From Pseudomonadota bacterium (GTDB taxonomy: Bacteria; Pseudomonadota; Gammaproteobacteria; Burkholderiales; Burkholderiaceae_B), in assembly GCA_023389535.1 (NCBI GenBank), contig JAEWEH010000077.1, forward strand, positions 1 through 6,367: DNA of 6,367 nt, given 5' to 3'. The position numbers and the translations under genes were made by a program. The notes beneath the pieces are model-generated. The model saw only the letters and a list, made by a program, of their open reading frames with translations, was not told where the DNA came from and did no database searches. Below, piece by piece: positions 1 to 5,778 of the stretch (the first letter of the stretch is position 1; each line of letters starts with the position of its first letter).

Positions 1-1
1 T

Positions 2-286
2 GCCACGACGCTGCACTTTTTCCATGGCGCCAACGACCAGCAGGTTTCCGTGGCTGAAGTTGAATCCACCTTGCTGCGTTTGGGCGAGCTGCAAGGCGAT
101 GCGACCCTGGACGTCGCTTCGCGCATCGGTCACGAGCTTCATCAAGCGTTGATCAAGCAAGCGATTGTGCGCCTGCAGACCTGTGTCCCCTTGCGCAACT
201 GGGAAGACGCCTTGCAGTCGTTGGAACAGCAGGCAAAAGAGCAAGGCGCAAAAAGGCGCAAAGGGCCTGGGCCGACCCTGCATTAG
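2..286 (+). CDS. ypfH: YpfH-type alpha/beta-hydrolase esterase, 3' part only
   Basis: The frame is open from the left edge, with the first whole codon at position 2, and stops at TAG 284-286, giving 94 visible C-terminal residues. The nucleophile serine lies outside the window. Visible are the acid-loop motif FFHGANDQQV (Asp at codon 35-37) and the catalytic His in RIGHELH, 32 residues later. This order and spacing fit the phospholipase/carboxylesterase branch of alpha/beta hydrolases. The closing stretch LQTCVPLRNWEDAL resembles the C-terminus of E. coli YpfH as I recall it. The family hydrolyses short-chain carboxylic esters in the cytoplasm; its natural substrate is not well established. 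The GTG at position 50 is not the start, because the conserved Asp motif lies upstream in the same frame. The tail is basic and Gln/Lys-rich, with AAGGCGCAAA repeated twice in the DNA. The gene converges with the minus-strand gene ending at 300. Family assignment is fairly sure; the exact symbol is less so. Confidence 0.75.
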   Translation, partial: ATTLHFFHGANDQQVSVAEVESTLLRLGELQGDATLDVASRIGHELHQALIKQAIVRLQTCVPLRNWEDALQSLEQQAKEQGAKRRKGPGPTLH

Positions 287-299
287 GCGCCAGCCGTAT

Positions 300-737
300 T
301 CAGTCCGGGCCGGATGCGGGCCTTTTCCAGTGAAACGTCACATGGGTGTTGCCGCTGCTGCCTATGTTGACTTTCCGTGATTGGGTCCGGCCTTCGTAGG
401 TCGCGAACACCTCGTAGGAGCCCGGCGGAATCTTCGCCAGAAAATACGGCCCTTGCGACAACACATTCAAGACGGTTGCGTCCTGCGTATCCCGGATGAC
501 GACTTGCACATCACCGGCATAGGCATTGGTGCCATTGCCCGAACTGGCAAAGGTCAATGCCAGTGGCCATTGCGCAATGGCCTGTTTGAAAGCCGTCGAT
601 TCATCCAGGCCGAAACCTCCACTGACATACTCCACACCACCTTCTGTTTGCGCGGCGGGCAACTGCGCCCGGGCGCCTGCGGGCAGGAAACTGGCCGCCA
701 GCACGGCCGTGGCCGTTATGGATTTCCATGTCTTCAT
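300..737 (-). CDS. Small exported protein with carboxypeptidase regulatory-like beta-sandwich
   Basis: A 145-residue protein. Residues 1-24 form a classic Sec signal peptide: MKTWK basic start, a hydrophobic stretch ending in LPAG, then an ARA|Q cleavage site, so the mature protein should be periplasmic. The rest looks like an all-beta domain. GPYFLAKIPPGSYEVFATYEG (95-115) matches the 'PPG-Y-v-a-y-G' turn and strand pattern of the carboxypeptidase regulatory-like/transthyretin-like fold. No catalytic motif is visible, so a binding or structural role is more likely than an enzymatic one. I recall similar unnamed proteins in Bordetella and Achromobacter. The start codon ends 9 bp beyond the NRDE stop, and a GAGG ribosome binding site at 748-745 overlaps that stop with 7-nt spacing. 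This supports the start choice and suggests translational coupling as the last gene of the pbpG operon. Function unknown. Confidence 0.85.
   Translation of the reverse strand: MKTWKSITATAVLAASFLPAGARAQLPAAQTEGGVEYVSGGFGLDESTAFKQAIAQWPLALTFASSGNGTNAYAGDVQVVIRDTQDATVLNVLSQGPYFLAKIPPGSYEVFATYEGRTQSRKVNIGSSGNTHVTFHWKRPASGPD
308..326 (+). terminator. weak possible terminator for the esterase gene
   Basis: GGCC at 308-311 can pair with GGCC at 319-322 across a 7-nt loop, followed by TTTT at 323-326. It lies 22 nt past the esterase stop, where a terminator is expected between convergent genes. The stem is only four to five pairs and sits inside the coding 3' end of the opposite-strand gene, so this may be chance in GC-rich DNA. 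Confidence 0.25.
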
Positions 738-744
738 TTCACAG

Positions 745-748
745 CCTC
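745..748 (-). promoter_or_regulatory. Ribosome binding site overlapping the NRDE stop codon
   Basis: On the minus strand the sequence reads TGAGG, then 7 nt, then ATG. TGA is the stop of the NRDE gene (749-747) and GAGG is the Shine-Dalgarno of the small exported protein. This shared arrangement typically allows terminating ribosomes to restart on the next gene. Confidence 0.7.
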
Positions 749-1532
749 ATTGCGTTGTGTCGGTCAAGAGAAAAGGCCAGTCATGTCTTTCAGTGGACCG
801 GCCAGTTTCATCGTAGCTGACTTCGCTTAAAAGAGCACGGCCGCTGGCATGTACGGTAATGACGGTGGAACAGCGAGTGCCATAGTCGGGGCTGACGATG
901 AACGGACTGCTGAGCAGGCGCTCGCGATCTATGGACAACCCTGTGCGGGGCAGGACATGGTCATCGGCCGGTGTGTTGTCCTTGAGCAGTTCGAAGACAG
1001 GCGTCAGGGACCGCCCCAATTGGGCCGGACGCAGTGTGTCCAGCCCATGACGCAGCCGCTGCGCTTTGGGCCAGGGCGTATCCAGCAAATGGTTGGAGAG
1101 AATGTAGCGGCCGGCAGTCAGTGCTCGGGGACCTGCGTCGCCGGTCCGGTTTCCTACGTAGTAGGCCTCGTGCACATCGCCCACGATCAGATTGAAACCG
1201 TTATAGTCGGCGCCCGATGCGTGTATGGCCCATGCGTAAGATGCGGGCGCTTCCGCGCCGCGCAAATAGTGACTGACCAGTTCGCCTCGCGAGGGTGCGT
1301 CGGGTATCAGGTGGCCGGGGTCGCGATAATTGGTGAGCAGGGCGTAGCGCCCTTGCCGCGTAATCCCCAGCCAGGTGCCCGCCCCCAGGCAATCGATGCC
1401 GCCCAGTATGTCCGGGCGGTCCGGCCATGGGGCAGCGGCAATGCAGGGGCGGCTATGGAATTCATCGCGGTTGGCGGCAATGAATAAGGGCCATTCCGTA
1501 TCGCTGCGTATGGCCAGGTAGGCAATGCACAT
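747..1532 (-). CDS. NRDE (TANGO2/T10) family protein
   Basis: A 261-residue protein of the NRDE domain family, named after the Asn-Arg-Asp-Glu motif visible here as AANRDEF (19-25). Other family hallmarks are the penultimate Cys (MC at 1-2), the FHSRP segment after NRDE, and GTWLGITRQGRYALLTNYR in the first third. The invariant Cys2 and fold relate the family to Ntn-type hydrolases; the human homologue TANGO2 is linked to haem and lipid/CoA metabolism, but no bacterial reaction is firmly known. There is no signal peptide, so a cytoplasmic location is likely. The frame stays open for 52 codons upstream of this ATG, but those overlap the pbpG end and lack family character. Starting at ATG 1532 places Cys at position 2, as the family requires. 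It begins 14 bp after the pbpG stop, with no strong ribosome binding site visible, so expression probably depends on the upstream gene. Confidence 0.9.
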   Translation of the reverse strand: MCIAYLAIRSDTEWPLFIAANRDEFHSRPCIAAAPWPDRPDILGGIDCLGAGTWLGITRQGRYALLTNYRDPGHLIPDAPSRGELVSHYLRGAEAPASYAWAIHASGADYNGFNLIVGDVHEAYYVGNRTGDAGPRALTAGRYILSNHLLDTPWPKAQRLRHGLDTLRPAQLGRSLTPVFELLKDNTPADDHVLPRTGLSIDRERLLSSPFIVSPDYGTRCSTVITVHASGRALLSEVSYDETGRSTERHDWPFLLTDTTQ

Positions 1533-1546
1533 GCCGCTGCAAGGCC

Positions 1547-2656
1547 CTAGAGCATGGCGACGTTGCTGCCGTTTTCCACCAGGGTACGGATGCGCACCGC
1601 ATCGCCTATGCGTGAATAACGCCCCGTGGAGTTCAGCAGGACGATGGCTACGTCGCGGTTGTCGATACGGGTCAGCATGACCAGGCATTCACCGGCTTCA
1701 TTGATGAAGCCGGTTTTGGAAACCTTGATGTCCCAATCCGCATTGCGCACCAGACGGTTGGTGTTGTTGTATACCAGTTGACGCCCGCGGCCCACTGCGA
1801 CTTCATATTTGTCGTCAGTCGTGTAGCGGTGTATCAAGGCTTGCTTGCTGGTGGCTTGCAAGAGCTTGACCAGGTCCCTCGGTGACGACACATTGTCGCT
1901 GGATAGGCCGGTGGGTTCGACAAAACGGGTATTGCGCATGCCCAGCGCACGCGCCTTGTCGTTCATGGCGCGCACAAATGCGGGCATGCCGCCGGGGTAA
2001 TAGCGCCCCAGTGCATGCGCGGCGCGGTTCTCGGACGACATCAGCGCCAGATGCAGCATGTCGGCGCGGCTAAGTTCCGTGCCGACCGGCAGGCGCGAGC
2101 GCGAATAGCGCATGCGGTCCACGTCCGCATCCGAGATCCGCAGCATCTCGTTCATGGGCAGCCCGGACTCGGCTACCACCAGGGCCGTCATCAGTTTCGA
2201 GATGGAGGCAATGGGGCGCACTTCGTCGCTGTTCTTGTCGTAAAGTACCGTGGAGCTTTGCAAGTCCTGCACGAAAGCGACTTCCGAACGCAGCATCGCC
2301 TGGGAAGTCAGCGGTTCGACGGCCGGCTCGGCGCCGCGGTTCACGACGATGTCGCTGTCGGCGGGGTTGCGCAGCCCCACCCGGATCTGCGAACCATTGT
2401 CTGGAGCGTAACTGACGGGATGCAGGTTCTGGCGTCGGACCACATGGGTTTTGACGTTTGCGCGTTGGCTCGGCGCCTTGCGCACGTGCTTGGCAGCAGG
2501 TTTGGACGCCTTCTGCGCCTTATGGGTTGACGATGGCTTATCGGTTTGTGCCGCGTTGGTTACTGACGTCTGGGCGCCCAACACGAAAAAAAACGCCAGT
2601 GGCAGCATGGCCGATAGCGGAAAGCGGGGGAGGAGGTTCCGAATAGGCATGGGCAT
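1547..2656 (-). CDS. pbpG: D-alanyl-D-alanine endopeptidase (PBP7 family, MEROPS S11)
   Basis: A 369-residue low-molecular-mass penicillin-binding protein. All three active-site motifs are present in order: SISK (S151 nucleophile, K154), SEN (S208-N210) and KTG (K314-G316). The surrounding text (IASISKLMTALV, LMSSENRAAHALG) is typical of PBP7/PbpG, which cleaves D-Ala-meso-DAP cross-links in peptidoglycan in the periplasm. Residues 1-36 form a signal peptide (hydrophobic core about 17-28, cleavage near TNAA|Q). It is followed by a low-complexity, Lys/Ala/Ser-rich linker to about residue 75, which could bind cell wall or simply act as a spacer. There is no C-terminal amphipathic anchor like that of PBP5, so it is probably soluble or loosely bound. 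The start is uncertain: ATG occurs at 2656 and 2650, and neither has a clear ribosome binding site. First gene of the likely pbpG-NRDE-small protein operon, with its probable promoter in the AT-rich block upstream. Confidence 0.93.
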   Translation of the reverse strand: MPMPIRNLLPRFPLSAMLPLAFFFVLGAQTSVTNAAQTDKPSSTHKAQKASKPAAKHVRKAPSQRANVKTHVVRRQNLHPVSYAPDNGSQIRVGLRNPADSDIVVNRGAEPAVEPLTSQAMLRSEVAFVQDLQSSTVLYDKNSDEVRPIASISKLMTALVVAESGLPMNEMLRISDADVDRMRYSRSRLPVGTELSRADMLHLALMSSENRAAHALGRYYPGGMPAFVRAMNDKARALGMRNTRFVEPTGLSSDNVSSPRDLVKLLQATSKQALIHRYTTDDKYEVAVGRGRQLVYNNTNRLVRNADWDIKVSKTGFINEAGECLVMLTRIDNRDVAIVLLNSTGRYSRIGDAVRIRTLVENGSNVAML

Positions 2657-2687
2657 TTGACGGGCAAGATGGGAACTGGGGATGATC

Positions 2688-2748
2688 TTATCAGAAAAAG
2701 TACATTTATATTAGGTAGTTACAACATTAATTTAAGTTTTTTTTGAAC
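2688..2748. other. AT-rich block (about 20 % GC) upstream of pbpG
   Basis: Only about 12 of 61 bases are G or C, against roughly 60 % GC around it. It includes a run of eight T on the + strand (2737-2744). No open frame fits inside it. The simplest reading is a promoter with UP element or a curved-DNA protein-binding region. The remainder of the 217-bp gap to the MFS gene (2749-2873) returns to normal composition and holds no convincing gene. Confidence 0.7.
2697..2724 (-). promoter_or_regulatory. Candidate sigma-70 promoter for the pbpG operon
   Basis: Reading the minus strand, TTGTAA (2724-2719) is separated by 16 nt from TACTTT (2702-2697), a passable -35/-10 pair. Just upstream lies A8 (2744-2737) followed by CTTAAATTAATG, which resembles an UP element contacted by the RNA polymerase alpha subunit. 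Transcription would start near 2690, giving a leader of about 33 nt. Other AT-rich hexamers in the block, such as TATAAA, could serve instead, so the exact boxes are tentative. Confidence 0.4.
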
Positions 2749-2760
2749 ATGCTTTACCTT

Positions 2761-2783
2761 GCCGGCGCGCGATACCGGCTTTT
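2761..2783 (+). terminator. Terminator-like hairpin without an obvious upstream gene
   Basis: GCCGG at 2761-2765 pairs perfectly with CCGGC at 2775-2779 across a 9-nt loop, followed by TTTT at 2780-2783 on the + strand. Both neighbouring genes run on the minus strand, and read that way the stem is followed by AAGG rather than a U-run, so it is not a good terminator for the MFS gene. It could end a short + strand transcript from the AT-rich block or be coincidental. Confidence 0.3.
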
Positions 2784-2873
2784 GCTGTGCATTCATACAG
2801 TGAATCGGGGTCGCGTCGTCCAACATGCCCGCGGGTGTCCATCGCGGCAGACATCCGGATCGCCGGACCGCTT

Positions 2874-4157
2874 TCAGACGGCGCCGTGCAAAGCTGCGCC
2901 GCGCAGACCGCGGCGCGCACGATAGAGCAGAAAGCCGATGATGCTGACGTTCAGCACATTCCAGGCAATGCCATTTATAAAGGCCGCCCGGTAAGAACCA
3001 CTGAGGTCGAAAATGGCGCCTGACAGCCAGCCGCCCAGCGCCATCCCGAATAGCGTCGCCATCAAGACTGTGCCCACGCGTGCGCCCGCCTCGTGCGGCG
3101 CAAAGTATTCCCGCACTATCAGGGCATAGGCCGGCACGATCCCGCCCTGAAACAGGCCGAATAGCGCTGACACGACGTATAGCGACACCAGCCCGCTGCT
3201 ACCCAGGAACATCAACAGCGCCAGGCCTTGCAGTATCGCGCCCAGCAACAATGTTCGCAGGCCGCCAATATGGTCGGCGATCCAGCCCGAAACCAAACGG
3301 CTGACGATGCCCATGCCCAACATGAGCGACAACATTTGCGCGCCGCGTGCGGCGCCGAAACCCAAGTCGCCGCAGTACGCCACGATATGCACTTGGGGCA
3401 TGGCCATGGCTACGCAACATGCCACACCGGCCAGACTCAGCAAGGCAAGGAGTGCGCCGGGAGCCAGGCCCAGCGGACGCGCGGGATCCGACTGCCTGGC
3501 TTCAAGAACATAAGGCCGTTCGGGCCGCCCGGCCCGGGACGCGGCGACCGGGACAGCGTCGGCGGGCGGGCGGCGGCGGTAGACCAGCGCCAGAGGCAGC
3601 ATGGAGGCCAGGCAAAACAGGCCTAGGCCAATATACGTTTGACGCCAGCCCACGCTGTCGATGAAATGCTGCAGGATCGGCGGCCAGACCGAACCGGCCA
3701 GATAATTGCCGCTCATGCAAATCGCCAACGCGATACCGCGGCGTCGCGTGAACCATTGCGAGGTGTCGGCGACCAGCGGGGCCATGGTGGCCGAACTGCC
3801 AAGCATGCCGATCAATAAGCCTTGCGCCAGATTGAACTGCAAGAGGTTCGATGCTGACCCAGCCCAGACGAATCCGGCGCTTATGCCCAGAGTACCCGCC
3901 ACGATGGGAACAAGCACCCCGTAACGGTCCGCAAGCCGACCCATCAGTATGCCTCCGAGTCCGAACCCCAGCATGGTCAGGGTGTAGGGCAATGAAGCGT
4001 CGGACCGGCTGACGGCAAATTCGGCCTGGATCTGCGGCAATACCACCGTGACCGAGTACATGCCGGCGCCGCCTATGGTCATCAGCAGCACGGATACGAC
4101 CAGCCTTATCCAGGCATGGAGCGATTCCTGCGGAAGCGGAGTGGTGGCGGTATCCAT
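2874..4157 (-). CDS. Major facilitator superfamily transporter (monocarboxylate-transporter-like)
   Basis: A 427-residue inner-membrane protein with about twelve hydrophobic segments in two halves, separated by a polar loop at about 193-228 rich in Arg, Pro and Ala. The MFS motif A appears after helix 2 as GRLADRYG (73-80), and a degenerate copy, GWIADHIGG (291-299), sits at the same place in the second half. The second half, with PQVHIVAYCGDLGFGAA (254-270), recalls the bacterial SLC16/MCT-like transporters for small carboxylates. The substrate cannot be read from the sequence. The frame is open 159 codons further upstream, but that part runs antisense to the neighbouring gene and lacks membrane character. 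ATG 4157 precedes a normal cytoplasmic N-terminus and first helix (about 17-40). Ribosome binding is weak. Divergent from the gene starting at 4302, with a 144-bp shared upstream region. No clear terminator follows on this strand. Confidence 0.9.
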   Translation of the reverse strand: MDTATTPLPQESLHAWIRLVVSVLLMTIGGAGMYSVTVVLPQIQAEFAVSRSDASLPYTLTMLGFGLGGILMGRLADRYGVLVPIVAGTLGISAGFVWAGSASNLLQFNLAQGLLIGMLGSSATMAPLVADTSQWFTRRRGIALAICMSGNYLAGSVWPPILQHFIDSVGWRQTYIGLGLFCLASMLPLALVYRRRPPADAVPVAASRAGRPERPYVLEARQSDPARPLGLAPGALLALLSLAGVACCVAMAMPQVHIVAYCGDLGFGAARGAQMLSLMLGMGIVSRLVSGWIADHIGGLRTLLLGAILQGLALLMFLGSSGLVSLYVVSALFGLFQGGIVPAYALIVREYFAPHEAGARVGTVLMATLFGMALGGWLSGAIFDLSGSYRAAFINGIAWNVLNVSIIGFLLYRARRGLRGAALHGAV

Positions 4158-4301
4158 GATGAGCGGTATTGAACACCAGATCGGGCGTTTTGTGTTGGCT
4201 TTATCGCAAGGCGCATGGCATGGAACTTGCTGAAGCCAGGCGGCGCCGCAAGGTAGCTTGCGCCGGAACGGCGGATCATCGTAGCCATAGGCGGGGGAAA
4301 G
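4158..4301. promoter_or_regulatory. Divergent intergenic control region with paired GCAAG/CTTGC half-sites
   Basis: This 144-bp gap separates two divergent genes and must contain both promoters, although I find no strong -35/-10 pair on either strand. GCAAG occurs at 4206-4210 and 4248-4252, inside a 7-bp direct repeat CGCAAGG (4205-4211, 4247-4253). Its complement CTTGC occurs at 4226-4230 and 4257-4261. The right-hand pair forms a compact inverted repeat, GCAAG-GTAG-CTTGC. A further AACAC/GTGTT inverted pair lies at 4172-4176 and 4192-4196. Copies of the half-sites are 42 bp and 31 bp apart, close to four and three helical turns, which would suit a regulator binding one face of the DNA. Five-base matches can arise by chance. 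Confidence 0.4.
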
Positions 4302-4814
4302 ATGGATACAGGCATGGACGAAACCACCTTGAGCGAAGGCAGTTTTTTCGCGGACCAGCGGGCGGCGCGCGAGGCCGTCCATCTTGTGCTGCCCATGATA
4401 GAACACGGCATGGCGGACCGCAGTGTCGGCGAAAGCGGCTTTTTGTACATCGTGGTCATGGACCCGGCCCTGGGGCCGCAAGACTGCGACTTTCAGCACG
4501 CCGTGCTCTATGAGCACGCGGTGGGCGACCGTTCCGCCTGGGATGCCGATTACGCGAAATTCGCACAGGACAAGGCAAGAATCTGTTGGCGCACCGGGAA
4601 GGATGGGCATTGGGTCCGGCATGTCGCTCCTCATTTATTGCGGCCGCAGGACACCGGCATTTGGGGAGGCGTCTGCATAGACGGCATCGTGGTGGGTGTA
4701 AGCGGCGCCGACCCCTGGTATGACGAAGCCTTCGCCGCCTGCATCGCCCACACATTGAAGGCGGTGTCCAAGCGCCGCGCATTGCGGCTGGCCGAGTCAC
4801 CGGCTCTTAGATAA
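4302..4814 (+). CDS. Uncharacterised 170-residue protein, C-terminal part GlcG/HbpS-like
   Basis: I do not recognise a named gene. The C-terminal third contains GGVCIDGIVVGVSGADPWYD (122-141) followed by EAFAACIAHTLKAV. This recalls the end of GlcG/HbpS-type haem-binding proteins, where a G-x-P-I-dG-vvG-a-iGVSG stretch precedes an acidic-residue helix (haem-degrading domain family). The N-terminal part (REAVHLVLPMIEHGM, then GFLYIVVMDPA) would supply the first helix and strand of the same alpha-beta fold, with an unusual His/Trp/Asp-rich middle (66-110). No signal peptide or membrane segment is seen, so it is probably cytoplasmic. ATG 4302 follows GGGGGA (4293-4298) closely. An in-frame ATG at 4314 is possible but has poorer spacing. 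It is divergent from the MFS gene and 37 bp upstream of the BrkB-family gene, perhaps in one transcript with it. The coding call is firm (long frame, RBS, compact context); the family link is inference. Confidence 0.8.
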   Translation: MDTGMDETTLSEGSFFADQRAAREAVHLVLPMIEHGMADRSVGESGFLYIVVMDPALGPQDCDFQHAVLYEHAVGDRSAWDADYAKFAQDKARICWRTGKDGHWVRHVAPHLLRPQDTGIWGGVCIDGIVVGVSGADPWYDEAFAACIAHTLKAVSKRRALRLAESPALR

Positions 4815-4840
4815 GGCGCGCTTGCCGCTGTAGCGGAATG

Positions 4841-4846
4841 AAGGAG
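4841..4846 (+). promoter_or_regulatory. Strong ribosome binding site of the BrkB-family gene
   Basis: AAGGAG with 5 nt to ATG 4852 is the best Shine-Dalgarno in the window and fixes the start of the membrane protein gene. A 12-bp inverted repeat, CCGCT-GT-AGCGG (4825-4836), lies just before it. Confidence 0.8.
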
Positions 4847-4851
4847 ACGCA

Positions 4852-5772
4852 ATGCGAGTGAAGCAATTCTTCCAGCTGATCAAAGGCTCCGTGATGGCCT
4901 GGCTGGATGATGGCGCGCCCAGCCTGGGCGCCGCCATTGCTTTTTATACGGTGTTTTCGATCGCGCCGCTATTGATCATCGTCATTGCCATCGCGGGCGC
5001 CGTGTGGGGCGAAGATGCGGTGCGCGGGGAAATCATAGGACAATTGGGCGGCCTGGTCGGACAGGAGGGAGCGTCCGGCGTGCAGAGCCTGCTACGCAAC
5101 GCGGACCAGCCCACACAAGGCTTTACGGCAGCGGCGATCAGCATGGGCGTCCTGGCAGTGGGCGCCACCACTGTTTTTGCCGAATTGCAGAATGCGCTTG
5201 ACCGTATCTGGGAAGTCCCCGCAAGGGAAAAAAAGACGGGAATATGGAATACGGTGCGCGCACGCCTATTGTCATTTGGGCTGGTGCTGGGGCTGGCCTT
5301 CCTATTGCTGGTGTCCTTGGTCGTCAGCGCTTTCCTGGCTGTGGTCGGACAATGGGCCGGCGGAATGTTCCCAGGCTGGGAGCTATTGATGCAGGCGCTC
5401 AACACCGTAGCGTCGGTGGGAATCGCCACGGTCTTGTTTGCCGCCATCTATAAGTTCATGCCACAGGCCCGGATAGCCTGGCGCGATGTATGGACCGGCG
5501 CGCTTGTCACCGCAATCATGTTTGAAATCGGCAAGGTATTGATAGGCTTGTACGTGGGCAAGAGCTCCATGGTGTCCTCGCTTACGGCGGCCGGTTCGCT
5601 GGTGGTCGTGCTGATATGGGTCTATTACGCTGCCCAGGTCTTTCTATTGGGCGCCGAGTTCACCTGGCTGTATGCCACGCGGCACGGTTCCAAAAGCACG
5701 CCGCCCGTTCAGGGCCAGGGGGCCGAAGCGGCCAATAGCGACGGTTCGGCTGCGCCCATGAGTCCCCCCTGA
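4852..5772 (+). CDS. YihY/virulence factor BrkB family membrane protein
   Basis: A 306-residue inner-membrane protein with about six hydrophobic segments (roughly 28-52, 92-112, 140-166, 180-202, 212-234, 246-270). Family signatures are clear: AAIAFYTVFSIAPLLI in the first helix, ELQNALDRIWEVP (111-123), YKFMPQARIAWRDVWTGA (200-217) and GSLVVVLIWVYYAAQVFLLG (248-267) with GAEF after it. The family, once annotated as ribonuclease BN in error, has no agreed biochemical role. Bordetella pertussis BrkB was linked to serum resistance together with BrkA, but this protein is only a family member and should not be called a virulence factor. The last 30 residues form a polar Pro/Ala/Gly/Ser-rich tail of low complexity, presumably cytoplasmic. 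The start is set by AAGGAG at 4841-4846. The stop lies 6 bp before the topoisomerase ATG, so the two genes are very likely co-transcribed. Confidence 0.93.
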   Translation: MRVKQFFQLIKGSVMAWLDDGAPSLGAAIAFYTVFSIAPLLIIVIAIAGAVWGEDAVRGEIIGQLGGLVGQEGASGVQSLLRNADQPTQGFTAAAISMGVLAVGATTVFAELQNALDRIWEVPAREKKTGIWNTVRARLLSFGLVLGLAFLLLVSLVVSAFLAVVGQWAGGMFPGWELLMQALNTVASVGIATVLFAAIYKFMPQARIAWRDVWTGALVTAIMFEIGKVLIGLYVGKSSMVSSLTAAGSLVVVLIWVYYAAQVFLLGAEFTWLYATRHGSKSTPPVQGQGAEAANSDGSAAPMSPP

Positions 5773-5778
5773 CAGAAG

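Noticed and set aside
232..262. AAGGCGCAAA direct repeat at the end of the esterase gene
   Set aside because: Two short copies inside the coding sequence giving a basic tail; too small to suggest a repeat element or attachment site.
849..1487. 212-codon + strand open frame
   Set aside because: Exactly antisense to the well-supported NRDE gene, with no family features or ribosome binding site; typical GC-rich shadow.
1533..1688. 52-codon upstream extension of the NRDE frame
   Set aside because: It overlaps the pbpG 3' end in another frame and would bury the family's penultimate Cys.
2015..2530. 171-codon + strand open frame
   Set aside because: Antisense to pbpG, whose three active-site motifs prove the coding strand; Arg/His-rich composition is typical of a shadow.
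2732..2925. Short open frames of about 60 codons in the pbpG/MFS gap
   Set aside because: No ribosome binding site, no recognisable motif, and they overlap the MFS 3' end.
3502..4176. 224-codon minus-strand open frame
   Set aside because: Shifted frame of the MFS gene, rich in Arg and His and without membrane segments.
4158..4634. 159-codon upstream extension of the MFS frame
   Set aside because: It is polar, lacks transporter character and lies antisense to the GlcG-like gene; ATG 4157 gives a normal MFS N-terminus.
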